A stretch of DNA of 64,000 nt from Actinomadura roseirufa (GCF_900659635.1 NZ_CAACVB010000009.1:1-64000), one strand, 5' to 3'. Positions 53,695 to 62,842 are shown, counted from the first letter of the stretch. Made by a program: numbers and translations. Notes: a model not told the origin generated them from the sequence alone.

Positions 53695-54147
53695 TCAGGG
53701 CTCGTCGTTGTGGGGATCGTCTAGAGACCGCCTGGCGCGCCACATTCCGACCACGATAGCGACCGAAAGCACGCCGACCTCCGTCACAGCCCATCCCGCA
53801 CTTTCAGGATTGAAGTACGTGATCAAGGCGGAATATGCCATCGTCTGCCCGCTGGCCGTCAGTCCGGACACCAGACGGTTCGACCAGGTGCCCATGAAGA
53901 ACGCCAGTACTGCCAGCGGGTAGGCCGCTCCTCCGAGCAGGGGCACCATCATCCAACGCGAGTCCCATGGCGCCGTCCGCGTGACCGAAGCCCACGCCGA
54001 AACCGCCATCGCCGCAGTCTGCACCATCCATATCGCCGAAGACCGCACAAAGATTGAAAAATCGGTTTCCTGGCCGGTCCCGGGCGTGGTAGCTGGTTCA
54101 CTGAAGCTGAATCGGGGGCGGCCAAGACCCGTGCCCTCACCATCCAT
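53695..54147 (-). CDS. Small multi-pass membrane protein, unknown function
   Basis: 150 residues with an N-terminal soluble segment and about four hydrophobic segments: SSAIWMVQTAAMAVSAWASV, MMVPLLGGAAYPLAVLAFFM, LTASGQTMAYSALITYF and WAVTEVGVLSVAIVVGMW. It ends with a charged tail (RARRSLDDPHNDEP). ATG 54147 is the most plausible start. No family is recognised. Codon use is less extreme than in the neighbouring genes. Confidence 0.6.
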   Translation of the reverse strand: MDGEGTGLGRPRFSFSEPATTPGTGQETDFSIFVRSSAIWMVQTAAMAVSAWASVTRTAPWDSRWMMVPLLGGAAYPLAVLAFFMGTWSNRLVSGLTASGQTMAYSALITYFNPESAGWAVTEVGVLSVAIVVGMWRARRSLDDPHNDEP

Positions 54148-54473
54148 GCCGAGTATCACAACACACCAAGCCCGGGACGAGTACCAGGTCGGGCAGCCAC
54201 GCAAGTGCCTTGCTCCCCTGGAGTGACACGTGTGATCACCGGAGCTGGAACTGGGGCCCGTCTCGCTACGGCTGTATACGTCTGTTCCCGGTGTCCGGTC
54301 TACGGTTGGTGATCTTTGGCGGGTGGGGCGATGCACCTGGGCGAGGATGGCGGATTCGGTTCCCCGGCGGTTGTCTGCTTGTGGCATGAAGGCCGAGACG
54401 CGGCAGCGTTGGCTGGCTTGGGGGCGGGCGTACCGGTCCACCTCACGTGCCGTCCACAATGACAGGAGTTTCC
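54148..54473. other. Non-coding stretch between divergent genes
   Basis: Contains the palindrome ACACGTGT near 54225 within GTGACACGTGTGATCAC. No gene recognised; presumably the promoters of the membrane protein and the secreted protein. Confidence 0.4.
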
Positions 54474-54938
54474 ATGAGGCAAGCCTTACGCAATTCTCTC
54501 GGGATGATGCTCGGGACGGTGACACTGTCGGCGACGTTCATGGGACCCGCGAGTGCCGATGTGGCGGCCTCGCCTCCCGGAGCACCCGCTGTTCAGGCTC
54601 AAAAGCACTGTCGCGTGGTGATCGAGAAGGTGAAGCCGGGCGAAAGGTCTTCGCGAATGCGCTTCCGCAAGTGCTCCAATGACCCGTCTCCACCTTCATG
54701 GAGGGAGTGGGGCCCGTGCGACAGCGAGGGATACAGAATTGTCGACACCGGGGGCGGGGGTTGGGATCCGAAGTGGCGCAACATCATCTCTTCGTTCAAA
54801 GTCTGGAACGGGTGTGACATCGTCAACACCTTCTCGGAGGAAGATTTCCAAGGTGAGAGCGCCTGGTACGTCGGCAACCGCGCATACCTGGGTGACATGA
54901 ACGACAGAATCCGGTCGCTCGCGATCAAGGCATCCTGA
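54474..54938 (+). CDS. Small secreted protein, beta/gamma-crystallin-like ending
   Basis: 154 residues. Signal peptide 1-~35 (LGTVTLSATFMGPASA). The mature part has several cysteines (HCRVVIEK, KCSNDP, GPCDSEG, NGCDIVN). The end, FSEEDFQGESAWYVGNRAYL then MNDRIRSLAI, has the pattern of the last strands of a beta/gamma-crystallin or I36-inhibitor fold (DFxG...NDRxxSI). AGGAG precedes the ATG at 54474. It is probably extracellular; the function is unknown and the fold call is by pattern only. Confidence 0.7.
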   Translation: MRQALRNSLGMMLGTVTLSATFMGPASADVAASPPGAPAVQAQKHCRVVIEKVKPGERSSRMRFRKCSNDPSPPSWREWGPCDSEGYRIVDTGGGGWDPKWRNIISSFKVWNGCDIVNTFSEEDFQGESAWYVGNRAYLGDMNDRIRSLAIKAS

Positions 54939-55314
54939 CCACAACATGGGCGGTCCGGGGAATTCTGGGCCGCCCCGGCGATGTTGGTCGAAGGTCTTGA
55001 CGCAGAAACGAATGCGTGGAGGGGCGGCGCGGCCTACCCCCTATGCGGCGGGTCTCGGCGGCGATCTCCTCGCTCCGCGCCCAGGTGAGGTGGGCGTGCT
55101 CGCAGGCTAGGGCCCAGACCCGCAGGCTCCGCGTGCCGACGGGGCCCTGCCCGCCGCGACCGACGACAAGTCGCGTGTGGGAACCCGTGAGTCCGGCATG
55201 GGGCACCGGCTCGATCTCGGCCTTGTGGCCTGACCTGGCTCGCCCCCTCGAGCATCTTTGATCGAGGGGGCGAGCTCGTGCTGGCCGGGGTCTCTGATCA
55301 GCTACGAACGGCTG
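54939..55314. other. Non-coding stretch with terminator
   Basis: No gene recognised. It holds the hairpin at 55239-55274. Confidence 0.4.
55239..55274. terminator. Perfect 13-bp hairpin
   Basis: Arms CTCGCCCCCTCGA (55239-55251) and complement (55262-55274), loop GCATCTTTGA. It lies between the secreted protein gene and the hydrolase fragment, which converge. Confidence 0.75.
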
Positions 55315-55599
55315 TTACGACCAGGGGTGCCGGCAGCGAATTTGCCTCGAGACGGCCTGGTCCAGGACGACGCTGTTGTCCTTGGTGCCGTGCAGGTAGA
55401 GCGTCCGCTGCTGGGGGAGCGGTCCCCACAGTGCGCCCTGCTCCGCCTGCCACTCCGGGGTTCCCATGATCTTGGCACCGAAGTTCTGCCGGTACAGGCC
55501 CAGGGCCGCCCGTAGGCGTTCGGGCTCGCCGAGAGCCTTGCGGGTGGCTTCGAAGTCCTCCGCGCCATCGTAGTCGGGGGCCGTCCACTTGTTCTGCAT
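55315..55599 (-). pseudogene. Alpha/beta-hydrolase fragment
   Basis: About 94 codons: YDGAEDFEATRKALGEPERL, RAALGLYRQNFG, then QQRTLYLHGTKDNSVVLDQA, the late part of an alpha/beta-hydrolase (cap end and the strand before the catalytic Asp). The N-terminal half with the Ser elbow and the C-terminal His region are both lost, and the last residues diverge. Confidence 0.65.
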
Positions 55600-55841
55600 G
55601 ACCGGTCTCGTCGTCGCCGTCCTCGCTTTTGAGTCCGGTTCGGGTGGCGACTGTCGGATTTGTCCAATCCCGCCGACCGCCATCGAGGTCGCTCGGCTGT
55701 TCTCCGGCCGGACGTCCTCCACGGCATCCTGCTCCCGGACGTCTTCGGCGTCGCGTGGACGCGGCGCACATCTCGGAAAGGGGCGGTCGTCACCGGCGGG
55801 CGTCACTCCTCTTGGTGCTCTCTGATGGTTAGTGTGGTGGG

Positions 55842-56303
55842 ATGGTGAGAACTCCACCCGTGCGGCGGCCCAGGCCCGGGTCGCCGGGACGGGCCGCGCT
55901 GGCCTGGCTGCCGGACGGCAAGCCCGCCGATGTCTACAGTGCGCCGTGCCCCTCGAGGGCGGCGCTGGACCGGATCGCCGACAAGTGGACCGCGCTGATC
56001 GTCGGGGCGCTGGCGGACGAGGACGGCCTGCGCTTCTCGGAGCTGAGGGCGCAGATCGACGGGGTCAGCGACAAGATGCTGACGCAGACGCTGCGCAGCC
56101 TGGAGCGGGACGGGCTGGTCGCGCGGACGGTGTATCCCACGGTGCCGCCCCGAGTGGAGTACAGGCTGACCGAGCTGGGGCGGACGCTGGAGGAACCGCT
56201 GGCGGCGGTGCGCGACTGGGCCGAGCGCAACATCAACGCGGTCGAGCGCGCACGTCTGGAGTACGACGGGGACACGCACTTGCAAGTGCGTACTTCCCAA
56301 TAG
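55842..56303 (+). CDS. HxlR-family winged-helix regulator
   Basis: 153 residues. HxlR core: PCPSRAALDRIADKWTALIV, LRFSELRAQIDGVSDKMLTQ, TLRSLERDGLVARTVYPTVP, PRVEYRLTELG. The N-terminal Cys in APCPSR sits where redox- or electrophile-sensing HxlR proteins have theirs. The gene is followed 56 bp later by a metallo-beta-lactamase-fold hydrolase on the same strand. The gap contains a direct repeat CCAATAGT (near 56297 and 56317) that may be its operator. Confidence 0.9.
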   Translation: MVRTPPVRRPRPGSPGRAALAWLPDGKPADVYSAPCPSRAALDRIADKWTALIVGALADEDGLRFSELRAQIDGVSDKMLTQTLRSLERDGLVARTVYPTVPPRVEYRLTELGRTLEEPLAAVRDWAERNINAVERARLEYDGDTHLQVRTSQ

Positions 56304-56359
56304 TTAGTGACTCGCCAATAGTGGGTGTGGAAGCGATCAACACCTGCTGTTGGGAGACG

Positions 56360-57244
56360 ATGATGACGCAGCCCGCGACCCGAGCCCAGGTCGAGCTCGG
56401 TGACACGACGGTGACGTTCCTGCCGGACGGCTACGGCCGGGTCGACCCGGAGGCGGCCTTCCCGCTGAGCGCGAACGGCGGATGGGCGACACACGGCGAG
56501 TTCCTCGACGCCGACGGGTGGCTCCCGGTCAGCGTCGGCTCGTTCCTGGTCCGTACGCCGGACCAGGCCGTCCTGGTCGACCTCGGACTGGGCGTGGTGG
56601 ATTTCGAGGTGCCGGGGATGGCGTCCTTCAAGGCCGGGGCCCTGCTCGACAGCCTCGCGGCCGAAGGGCTGCGGCCCGCGGACATCGACACGGTCGTGTT
56701 CACCCACCTGCACCATGACCACGTCGGCTGGACCAGCGAGGTCGCGCCCACCCCGGAGACCCTCGGGCGGCGTCCCGCTCAAGGGCTCACCTTCGCCAGT
56801 GCGCGGCACCTGGTGTCCGAGGCCGAATGGAAGCACTGGTCGGGCACGTCGTCGCCCATCGGGCCGGACCCGCTGGCGGTGCAGGGACCGCTCGAGGGCC
56901 GCCTGGAGCTGGTGTCGGACGGCCAGGAGGTGGCGGCCGGGGTCAAGATCATGGCGACCCCCGGACATACCCCCGGGCACCAGAGCCTCGTCATCACCGA
57001 CCGCCGGGACGGCCGCCGCCTGATCATCCTGGGCGACGTGATGCACTGCCAGGTCCAGGTGGCCGAGAGCGAATGGGGCTTCGTGTTCGACGTCGACGCC
57101 GAGCAGGCCGGTGAGACGCGCGAACGGCTGCTGCGCGAGTTGGAGAGCGGTGAGACCATCCTGGCCGCGGGCCACTTCACCGGGCACGTCTTCGGGCGGG
57201 TCCTCCCGCCCGTCGCCCGGCGCGCCTGGGCCGGCGGCAGGTAA
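56360..57244 (+). CDS. Metallo-beta-lactamase fold hydrolase (AHL-lactonase-like)
   Basis: 294 residues. Metal motif THLHHDHVGW (HxHxDH), then a His in TPGHTPGHQS and an Asp in ILGDVMHC, and a late His in AAGHFTGHVFG, a full set of di-zinc ligands. The layout matches MBL hydrolases related to N-acyl-homoserine lactonases and quercetin-like enzymes. GGGAGA precedes ATG 56360. It is cytosolic with no signal peptide. Probably controlled by the HxlR protein encoded upstream. Confidence 0.9.
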   Translation: MMTQPATRAQVELGDTTVTFLPDGYGRVDPEAAFPLSANGGWATHGEFLDADGWLPVSVGSFLVRTPDQAVLVDLGLGVVDFEVPGMASFKAGALLDSLAAEGLRPADIDTVVFTHLHHDHVGWTSEVAPTPETLGRRPAQGLTFASARHLVSEAEWKHWSGTSSPIGPDPLAVQGPLEGRLELVSDGQEVAAGVKIMATPGHTPGHQSLVITDRRDGRRLIILGDVMHCQVQVAESEWGFVFDVDAEQAGETRERLLRELESGETILAAGHFTGHVFGRVLPPVARRAWAGGR

Positions 57245-57328
57245 GGGACGGTGAGGTCGGTGGGCCGAGCGCCGGGGGAGCCGCCAAGGCGCCCCGGCGC
57301 TCGCCCTGACCACCACCGTCACCCGCGG

Positions 57329-58114
57329 CTATGGTGCGGCGGGCGACACCGACCCGAGCAGAGGGCTGCCTTCGCCGTCCCGCGCGCCGTTCTTCGTGCG
57401 CGGCACTGAAACGTCGCTCAGGCCCAAGCCTTTGATCAGGTCGAACGTCTCGTCGTGGTAGATCCTGGCGGGGTCATGGGTCTGCCCTCGAAGGTGCCCG
57501 TAGACCTCCAGGGTGACGAGGCCGTGCATGCGGCCCCATAGGCGCACGGCGAGCGCCACGCCCGCGGGCGGCAGGCCGGGGAACTCCTCGCGGACCGTGG
57601 AGACGAGCTCGTCGTCGAAGTCCGACCACTGGTAGCCGTCGGGCTGGTGCCGTCCGGCCCGCGGCCAGGCGAGGGCGATGAGGCCGGTGAGCCCGGCGCA
57701 GGTGCGGTGCTCGGCCTCCGGCGCCGCGCCGCCCTCCGGGACCTGGTACCCGGGCACCGGGTCGCCGTAGATGAGCCGGAAGCCCTCCGGGTTGGCGACC
57801 GCCCACTCCCGGTACGCCAGGGCCCAGGCGTGGATCCGGCCCGCCGCGTCGTCGGCCGGACGAGCGTCGCGTGCGGCCTCCAACGCCACGAGGAGCGAGG
57901 TGTGCACGTCGTTGATCAGCGTGGTGACCAGCTCGTCGCGGGTGGCGAAGTAGCCGTAGATGGCGTTGGCGGTCATCCCCATCTCGCGCGCGATCGCGCG
58001 CAGGGAGATCGCGCCGGGGCCGCCCGTGGCCATGAGCGTGAGGGCGACGGTCTTGATCTCTTGGGAGGTCTCGGCCCGCAGGCGCTCCCGCCGGGTCAGG
58101 GGCTGGTCGGTCAC
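57329..58114 (-). CDS. TetR/AcrR family repressor of the divergent exporter operon
   Basis: 261 residues. HTH: VALTLMATGGPGAISLRAIA, REMGMTANAIYGYFATRDEL. The C-terminal WHG-type domain has YREWAVANPEGFRLIYGDPV. It is divergent from the MFS gene with 91 bp between, filled by a 51-bp dyad, so autorepression and repression of the exporter operon are likely. The ligand is probably the exported compound. Confidence 0.92.
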   Translation of the reverse strand: MTDQPLTRRERLRAETSQEIKTVALTLMATGGPGAISLRAIAREMGMTANAIYGYFATRDELVTTLINDVHTSLLVALEAARDARPADDAAGRIHAWALAYREWAVANPEGFRLIYGDPVPGYQVPEGGAAPEAEHRTCAGLTGLIALAWPRAGRHQPDGYQWSDFDDELVSTVREEFPGLPPAGVALAVRLWGRMHGLVTLEVYGHLRGQTHDPARIYHDETFDLIKGLGLSDVSVPRTKNGARDGEGSPLLGSVSPAAP

Positions 58115-58140
58115 GTTGACACTCTACAACGTGGCTCATA

Positions 58141-58191
58141 CTATGCGGCGCATCGAAACTTCACGGCGTATTGTTTCCGTGCGCCGCATAG
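58141..58191. promoter_or_regulatory. 51-bp dyad operator between tetR and the MFS operon
   Basis: Outer arms CTATGCGGCGCA (58141-58152) and complement (58180-58191), 12 bp, perfect. Inner arms GAAAC (58155-58159) and GTTTC (58173-58177) share the same centre (58166). It lies 27 bp from the tetR start and 15 bp from the MFS start. Confidence 0.88.
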
Positions 58192-58205
58192 AGAGTGGCC
58201 CCGAC

Positions 58206-59648
58206 ATGAACGAGTCCTCCGCCCGATCACGATTGGCGTTGCTGGCGTTCGCCCAGCTGATCATCGCCATCGACTTCAACATCGTCTACGTCGCCCTGCC
58301 CGACATCGGCCGTGAACTCGGCTTCTCCACGCAGTCACTGCAGTGGGTGGTCAGCGCCTACGCCGTCGGCTTCGGCGGCTTCCTGCTCCTCGGCGGCCGG
58401 GCCGCGGACCGGTTCGGGGCACGCCGCCTGTTCGTCTTCGGGCTGCTGCTCTTCGGCCTCGCCTGCCTGGCGGGCGGGCTCGCGGTCACGCCCGCGATGC
58501 TCATGGCCGCCCGCGCGGTCCAGGGACTCGGGGCCGCGCTGCTGACCCCGGCGATGCTGGCGCTGGTCTACGCGAACTTCGCCGAGGGCCCCGAACGCAC
58601 CCGCGCGATGGGGGTCTGGGGCGCCGCGGGAAGCGGCGGGCTGGCCGCCGGTTCGCTGCTGGGCGGTGTCCTGACCAACTACCTCGGCTGGGAATGGGTG
58701 TTCTTCGTGCTGACGCCCCTGGCGCTCGGCGCGGCGGCGCTCGCCCCGCGCGTCCTGCCCGCCGATCCGCGGCGCGCCGACGGCGGGTCCTCGTTCGACC
58801 TGCCGGGCGCGGTGACCGCCACCGCCGGTTCCTCACTGGTGGTCTTCGGCCTGGCCAACGGCCCCGACGCCGGATGGGGTTCGGCCAGGAGCGCCGGCGC
58901 CCTGGTGGCCGGCGCCGCGCTGCTCGGCGTCTTCGTCCTCATCCAGTCGCGGACCCGCGACCCGCTCGTCCCGCCGCGCATGGTCCGCAACCGCAGTCTG
59001 GCGACGGCCGTCCTGGTGATCCTCATCTTCCAGAGCGCGCTCCTGGGGACCTACTACGTGCTGACGACCTATCTCCAGGGCGTGCTCGGGTACAGCGCGC
59101 TCGAAGCCGGCCTGGCGTTCCTGCCTCTGACGCTGGTGTCGATGTTCGCCTCCCTGCGGCTGACCGGCCTGGCGATCAGCCGATGGGGCGTTCGCGTGGC
59201 GCTCTTCGCCGGGATGGGAGTGAACGCGGTCGGCTCCGCCGTACTCCTCCTGGGCATGTCCGCGGACGGATCGTTCTGGGCGCTCGTCCCCGGCATCGTC
59301 ATCTGGGGCATCGGCGGTGGCACGACCTTCCCCGCGATGTTCGTCGCCGCGGGCTCGGGCGTGGCTCCGGACGAGCAGGGCGTCGCGTCCGGGCTGGCGA
59401 CCACCTCTCAGCAGATCGGTGGCGCGGTCGGGCTCGCCATCCTCCTCGCCATCGCCAACGCGGGGCTGAACCACCACGCGGGCACGCCCGGACCGACCGC
59501 GACGCAGGTGGTCGCCGGACTGCACACCGCGCTCTGGGTCGCCGCGGCGGCCCAGCTCGTCGGCGCGCTCGTCGCCCTGACCATCAAGGGCCGGCCGGTG
59601 GCCGGCGTTCCCGCGGCGGCCACCGACACCCTCGACGTTCCCGCCTGA
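58206..59648 (+). CDS. MFS drug exporter (DHA2, 14-TM type)
   Basis: 480 residues, about 14 membrane segments. Motif C-like region RAVQGLGAALLTPAMLALVY, motif A-like GGRAADRFGARRLFVFGLLL, and the first-helix Asp in IIAIDFNIVYVALPDI are those of DHA2 proton-drug antiporters. It exports small, often hydrophobic compounds through the inner membrane. First gene of a three-gene unit with an SDR and an epoxide-hydrolase-like lipoprotein. ATG 58206 follows the dyad operator directly, so TetR binding would block transcription or translation initiation. Confidence 0.93.
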   Translation: MNESSARSRLALLAFAQLIIAIDFNIVYVALPDIGRELGFSTQSLQWVVSAYAVGFGGFLLLGGRAADRFGARRLFVFGLLLFGLACLAGGLAVTPAMLMAARAVQGLGAALLTPAMLALVYANFAEGPERTRAMGVWGAAGSGGLAAGSLLGGVLTNYLGWEWVFFVLTPLALGAAALAPRVLPADPRRADGGSSFDLPGAVTATAGSSLVVFGLANGPDAGWGSARSAGALVAGAALLGVFVLIQSRTRDPLVPPRMVRNRSLATAVLVILIFQSALLGTYYVLTTYLQGVLGYSALEAGLAFLPLTLVSMFASLRLTGLAISRWGVRVALFAGMGVNAVGSAVLLLGMSADGSFWALVPGIVIWGIGGGTTFPAMFVAAGSGVAPDEQGVASGLATTSQQIGGAVGLAILLAIANAGLNHHAGTPGPTATQVVAGLHTALWVAAAAQLVGALVALTIKGRPVAGVPAAATDTLDVPA

Positions 59649-59683
59649 TCTGTCACACCTCACACCGAGAACTGGAGATTCAA

Positions 59684-60445
59684 ATGGAACTGCGACTTTC
59701 CGGCAGGACGGCCGTCGTCACCGGTGCCAGCCGGGGAATCGGCCTCGCCACCACCCGGACGCTGATCGAGGAGGGCGTCCGCGTGGTGGGCGCCGCCCGC
59801 ACGGTCACCGCCGAACTGAAGGACAGCGGCGCCATCGCGGTGTCCGCCGACCTCAGTACCCCCGACGGCGCGCAGCGGTTCATCGAGCGGGCACTTTCCG
59901 AACTCGAAGGGATCGACCTGCTCGTCAACAACGTCGGCGGCGGGGACTCCTACGCGGCCGGCGGGTTCCTCAGCGTTGACGACGCGACCTGGAAGCGGGC
60001 CTTCGACGTCAACTTCTACAGCGCCGTCTGGGCGTCCAAGGCCGCGCTGCCGAGTCTCGTCGAGCGCAAGGGCGCGATCATCAACGTCTCCTCGGTCGTC
60101 GCCCACGCGCCCAGCGCCGGGACGATGGACTACGCGGTGCCGAAGGCGGCGCTGACCGCCTGGAGCAAGGCGCTCGCCGAGGAGTTCGGTCCCCAGGGAG
60201 TGCGGGTCAACACGATCTCGCCCGGTCCGGTGCGCACCGCCTTCTGGGACGTGATGGCCGGCGCCTACGGTTCCGATCCCGCCGAGTTGCTGTCCCAGCT
60301 CCCGGCGATGGCCGGAATGCTCACCGGAAAGGTCATCGAACCCGAGGAGGTCGCGACCCTGATCGCGTTCCTGGCCTCCGACCATGCCCGCAGCATCGTC
60401 GGCGCGGACCAGCTGATCGACGCCGGCGCCATCAAGACTCTCTGA
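59684..60445 (+). CDS. SDR family oxidoreductase
   Basis: 253 residues. Rossmann motif VVTGASRGIGLATTRTL, LLVNNVGGG strand, catalytic Ser in NVSSVVAHAPS, and the pair in DYAVPKAAL (Tyr and Lys). The PGPVRTAFW and ASDHARSIVGADQLIDAG ends are standard classical SDR. NAD(P)-dependent dehydrogenase, substrate unknown. CTGGAGA precedes the ATG. It lies 35 bp after the MFS gene and 9 bp before the hydrolase gene, so it belongs to the TetR-controlled operon. Confidence 0.92.
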   Translation: MELRLSGRTAVVTGASRGIGLATTRTLIEEGVRVVGAARTVTAELKDSGAIAVSADLSTPDGAQRFIERALSELEGIDLLVNNVGGGDSYAAGGFLSVDDATWKRAFDVNFYSAVWASKAALPSLVERKGAIINVSSVVAHAPSAGTMDYAVPKAALTAWSKALAEEFGPQGVRVNTISPGPVRTAFWDVMAGAYGSDPAELLSQLPAMAGMLTGKVIEPEEVATLIAFLASDHARSIVGADQLIDAGAIKTL

Positions 60446-60454
60446 ACCCGCGTG

Positions 60455-61594
60455 ATGAACCGAGTAACGAGCGTGGGCCGGGACGCCGCGGACCGTCCGG
60501 CGTCGCACGGCGACCGCCCCGGCGTCTCCCGCCGCGGATTCCTCCGCGGGCTGGAGGGCTTCGGCCTGGCCGCGATCCTCTCCGCCTGCGGCGGACCGGC
60601 GCACTCCCGTCCGGTCACGTCGCCGACGCGAACACCGACGATCAAGCATCGTTTCGTGAACGTCAACGGCATCCGGATGCACATCGCCGAGGCGGGCACC
60701 GGGCCGCTGGTCCTCCTGCTCCACGGCTGGCCGGAGTTCTGGTACTCCTGGCGCCACCAGATCCCGGCACTGGCGGCCGCCGGGTACCACGTCGTCGCCC
60801 CCGACCAGCGGGGATACGGCCAGACCGATCGCCCGGCCAGGGTCGGGGACTACGCGATCACCCGGCTCGTGGACGATGTCACGGGGCTCATCGACGCCCT
60901 GGGGGAGCGGCGCGCGGTCGTGGTCGGCCACGACTGGGGAGCGATCGTCGCCTGGAACACCGCGTTGATGCGGCCCGATCGCGTCAGGGCGGTGTCGGCG
61001 CTGAGCGTCCCGCACCGGTGGGCCGAGCCGCAGGGGGAGTCGACCCCGGTCGCCTCCCTTCGCTCGGCGTACGGGGATCACTTCTACATCGTCCATTTCC
61101 AGCAGCCCGGTGTGGCCGACGCCGATATGGCGCGCGACCCCCGTGCCTTCTTCCGCGGGATCCTCTATAGCGGATCAGGTGACGGGCCGGGATGGAGCGC
61201 GACCATTCCCAAGAGCGGGAGGATCCTGGACTCTTTGACCGAGCCCCGCGCTCTGCCCGCGTGGCTGAGCGAGCGGGACGTGGACACCTACGCGGCGCAG
61301 TTCACGAAAACCGGATTCACCGGTGGGCTCAATTGGTATCGGAACTTCGACACCAACTGGACGCAGACCGCGCGCTGGCGGCGGACCCCGATCCAGGCGC
61401 CCGCGCTCTACATCGTCGGCGACCGGGACAAGATCTCTGAGTCGCCGCAGGCCAAGGAGTTGATCACTGGACGGTCACCATCCGTGCCCAATCTGAAACA
61501 GGCGGTCGTCCTGCCCGGCCGGGGGCACTGGATCCAGCAGGAGGAGCCGGACAAGGTCAATGAGTCACTGATCCGCTTCCTTCGTTCGCTCTAA
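60455..61594 (+). CDS. Tat-exported lipoprotein alpha/beta-hydrolase (epoxide hydrolase-like)
   Basis: About 379 residues. The N-terminus has a twin-arginine motif SRRGFLRG (~26-33), a hydrophobic stretch, and a lipobox LSAC, so it is probably exported folded and lipid-anchored. The hydrolase part has HGWPEFWYSWRHQIPAL (oxyanion HGxP), the nucleophile elbow GHDWGA (Asp, ~160), two cap Tyr candidates and the catalytic His in GRGHWIQQEEPD. An Asp nucleophile points to epoxide hydrolase or haloalkane dehalogenase. GTG 60452 one codon earlier is an alternative start. Last gene of the MFS operon; a terminator follows. Confidence 0.9.
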   Translation: MNRVTSVGRDAADRPASHGDRPGVSRRGFLRGLEGFGLAAILSACGGPAHSRPVTSPTRTPTIKHRFVNVNGIRMHIAEAGTGPLVLLLHGWPEFWYSWRHQIPALAAAGYHVVAPDQRGYGQTDRPARVGDYAITRLVDDVTGLIDALGERRAVVVGHDWGAIVAWNTALMRPDRVRAVSALSVPHRWAEPQGESTPVASLRSAYGDHFYIVHFQQPGVADADMARDPRAFFRGILYSGSGDGPGWSATIPKSGRILDSLTEPRALPAWLSERDVDTYAAQFTKTGFTGGLNWYRNFDTNWTQTARWRRTPIQAPALYIVGDRDKISESPQAKELITGRSPSVPNLKQAVVLPGRGHWIQQEEPDKVNESLIRFLRSL

Positions 61595-61679
61595 CAAGCT
61601 CTCCGCTCCCCATTGACGCAGGGGTGGCGCGGTTCGGACCCGAGCCGGCCCCTCGTCGGGCAGTTCCAAGGGAAAAGGA

Positions 61680-61716
61680 AACCTCCAGCAGCCGGCCAAC
61701 GCGACTGCTGGAGGTT
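61680..61716. terminator. Strong hairpin with T-run
   Basis: Perfect 12-bp arms AACCTCCAGCAG (61680-61691) and complement (61705-61716), followed by TTTC on the plus strand and, on the minus strand, by a T-rich run (TTTCCTTTTCCC). It ends the MFS operon and the converging liv operon. Confidence 0.88.
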
Positions 61717-61741
61717 TTCTCGGGCGGATACCGCCACGAAA

Positions 61742-62842
61742 CTACGAGCGCACACCCGAGGGGGACTCCGCCGGTTCGTCCGCCGCCGGTGCAGGCGGCG
61801 GCCCCTTTCGGCGGGCGCCGATCCGGGCGGGCAGCGAGAAGCCGAGCTCGCGACCGGAGGTGATCCCGCCGGGACGCAGGAGCAAGGTCAGCAGCAGCGT
61901 CAGGGCGAGGATCAGCTGCTGGATGCCAGGGTGCGGGTGGAGCTCGATCGGGCCCACCCCGCCTCCCGCCTCGATCCTGCGCAGCAGTTCGGCCAGCACG
62001 GAGATGAAGACGGTCCCGATGACGGCCCCGCTCAGGCTTCGTATTCCGCCGACGATCAGCATCAGCAGCGTGAGCAGCGTGAGCTGAAGATAGACGTCGC
62101 CCGGGGTCAGCGCCCCGAGGAAGCGGACGTACAGCCCACCGCCGACGCCGCACACGAACGCGCTGATGACGAGCGCGATCGAGCGGTCGCGGCGGATGCG
62201 GACGCCCAGCGCTGCGGCGGCGACGGGATCCTCGCGGGAGGCGCGCAGCCGGAAGCCGGGCCGGCTCAGCTGGTAGGCCATGGCGATGGCGATCGCGCCG
62301 ATGAGCCAGGGGACCGTGGCGCCTATGGTGAGGTCGGCCGGGATCCCCACGATCCCCTGCGAGCCGCGCGTGACCGCGTCCCAGTTGCTGATCACGACGT
62401 TGACGCTGATGAGCAGCGCCAGGCTCGCGATGCCGGCCGCCATCCCGTCCAGGCGCAGGGTCAACAGCGCGAAGACGGCCGCGACCAGGACGGAGAGCAG
62501 GCCGGAGAAGAGCAGCGCCACGGGTAGGGCCAGCTCCAGGTCCGCGAGCCAACCCGGAAGCGCGGGCAGCAGCGCCTGCTTCAGGGCGTGGGGCATGGTC
62601 GTCAGCGCCGTGGCATACGCCCCCACGGCGACGAACACGACGTGACCGAAGGACAGAACGCCCGAGTTGCCGACGAAGATGTACGTCCCGACGGTGATGA
62701 CGCCCATGACGAGCATCTGCGTGGCCGTCCGCTGGGTCGTCTCCGAACCGAGGAGGGCCAGGCCGCTGACGACGAGCACCAGCAGCGTGCACGTGACGGC
62801 GGGTGCGCCGCGCGAAAGCAGGGGAAAACGCGTGTTCGTCAT
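61742..62842 (-). CDS. livM: Branched-chain amino acid ABC transporter permease LivM
   Basis: 366 residues with about ten membrane segments. The permease signature is VGNSGVLSFGHVVFVAVGAY near the N-terminus and the EAA-like loop GFRLRASREDPVAAAALGVR (~210-230), typical of LivM. Inner-membrane subunit for import of Leu, Ile and Val or related substrates. The ATG at 62842 overlaps the LivH stop by ATGA. The C-terminal tail after GGITSGRELG is hydrophilic. Last gene of the visible liv operon. Confidence 0.93.
   Translation of the reverse strand: MTNTRFPLLSRGAPAVTCTLLVLVVSGLALLGSETTQRTATQMLVMGVITVGTYIFVGNSGVLSFGHVVFVAVGAYATALTTMPHALKQALLPALPGWLADLELALPVALLFSGLLSVLVAAVFALLTLRLDGMAAGIASLALLISVNVVISNWDAVTRGSQGIVGIPADLTIGATVPWLIGAIAIAMAYQLSRPGFRLRASREDPVAAAALGVRIRRDRSIALVISAFVCGVGGGLYVRFLGALTPGDVYLQLTLLTLLMLIVGGIRSLSGAVIGTVFISVLAELLRRIEAGGGVGPIELHPHPGIQQLILALTLLLTLLLRPGGITSGRELGFSLPARIGARRKGPPPAPAADEPAESPSGVRS

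Noticed and set aside
47147-54938. Polymorphic toxin/secretion locus suggested by several secreted proteins near a SUKH gene
   Set aside because: No toxin domain, repeat-rich RHS/YD or secretion gene was found, and the SUKH gene is 4 kb away across decayed elements.
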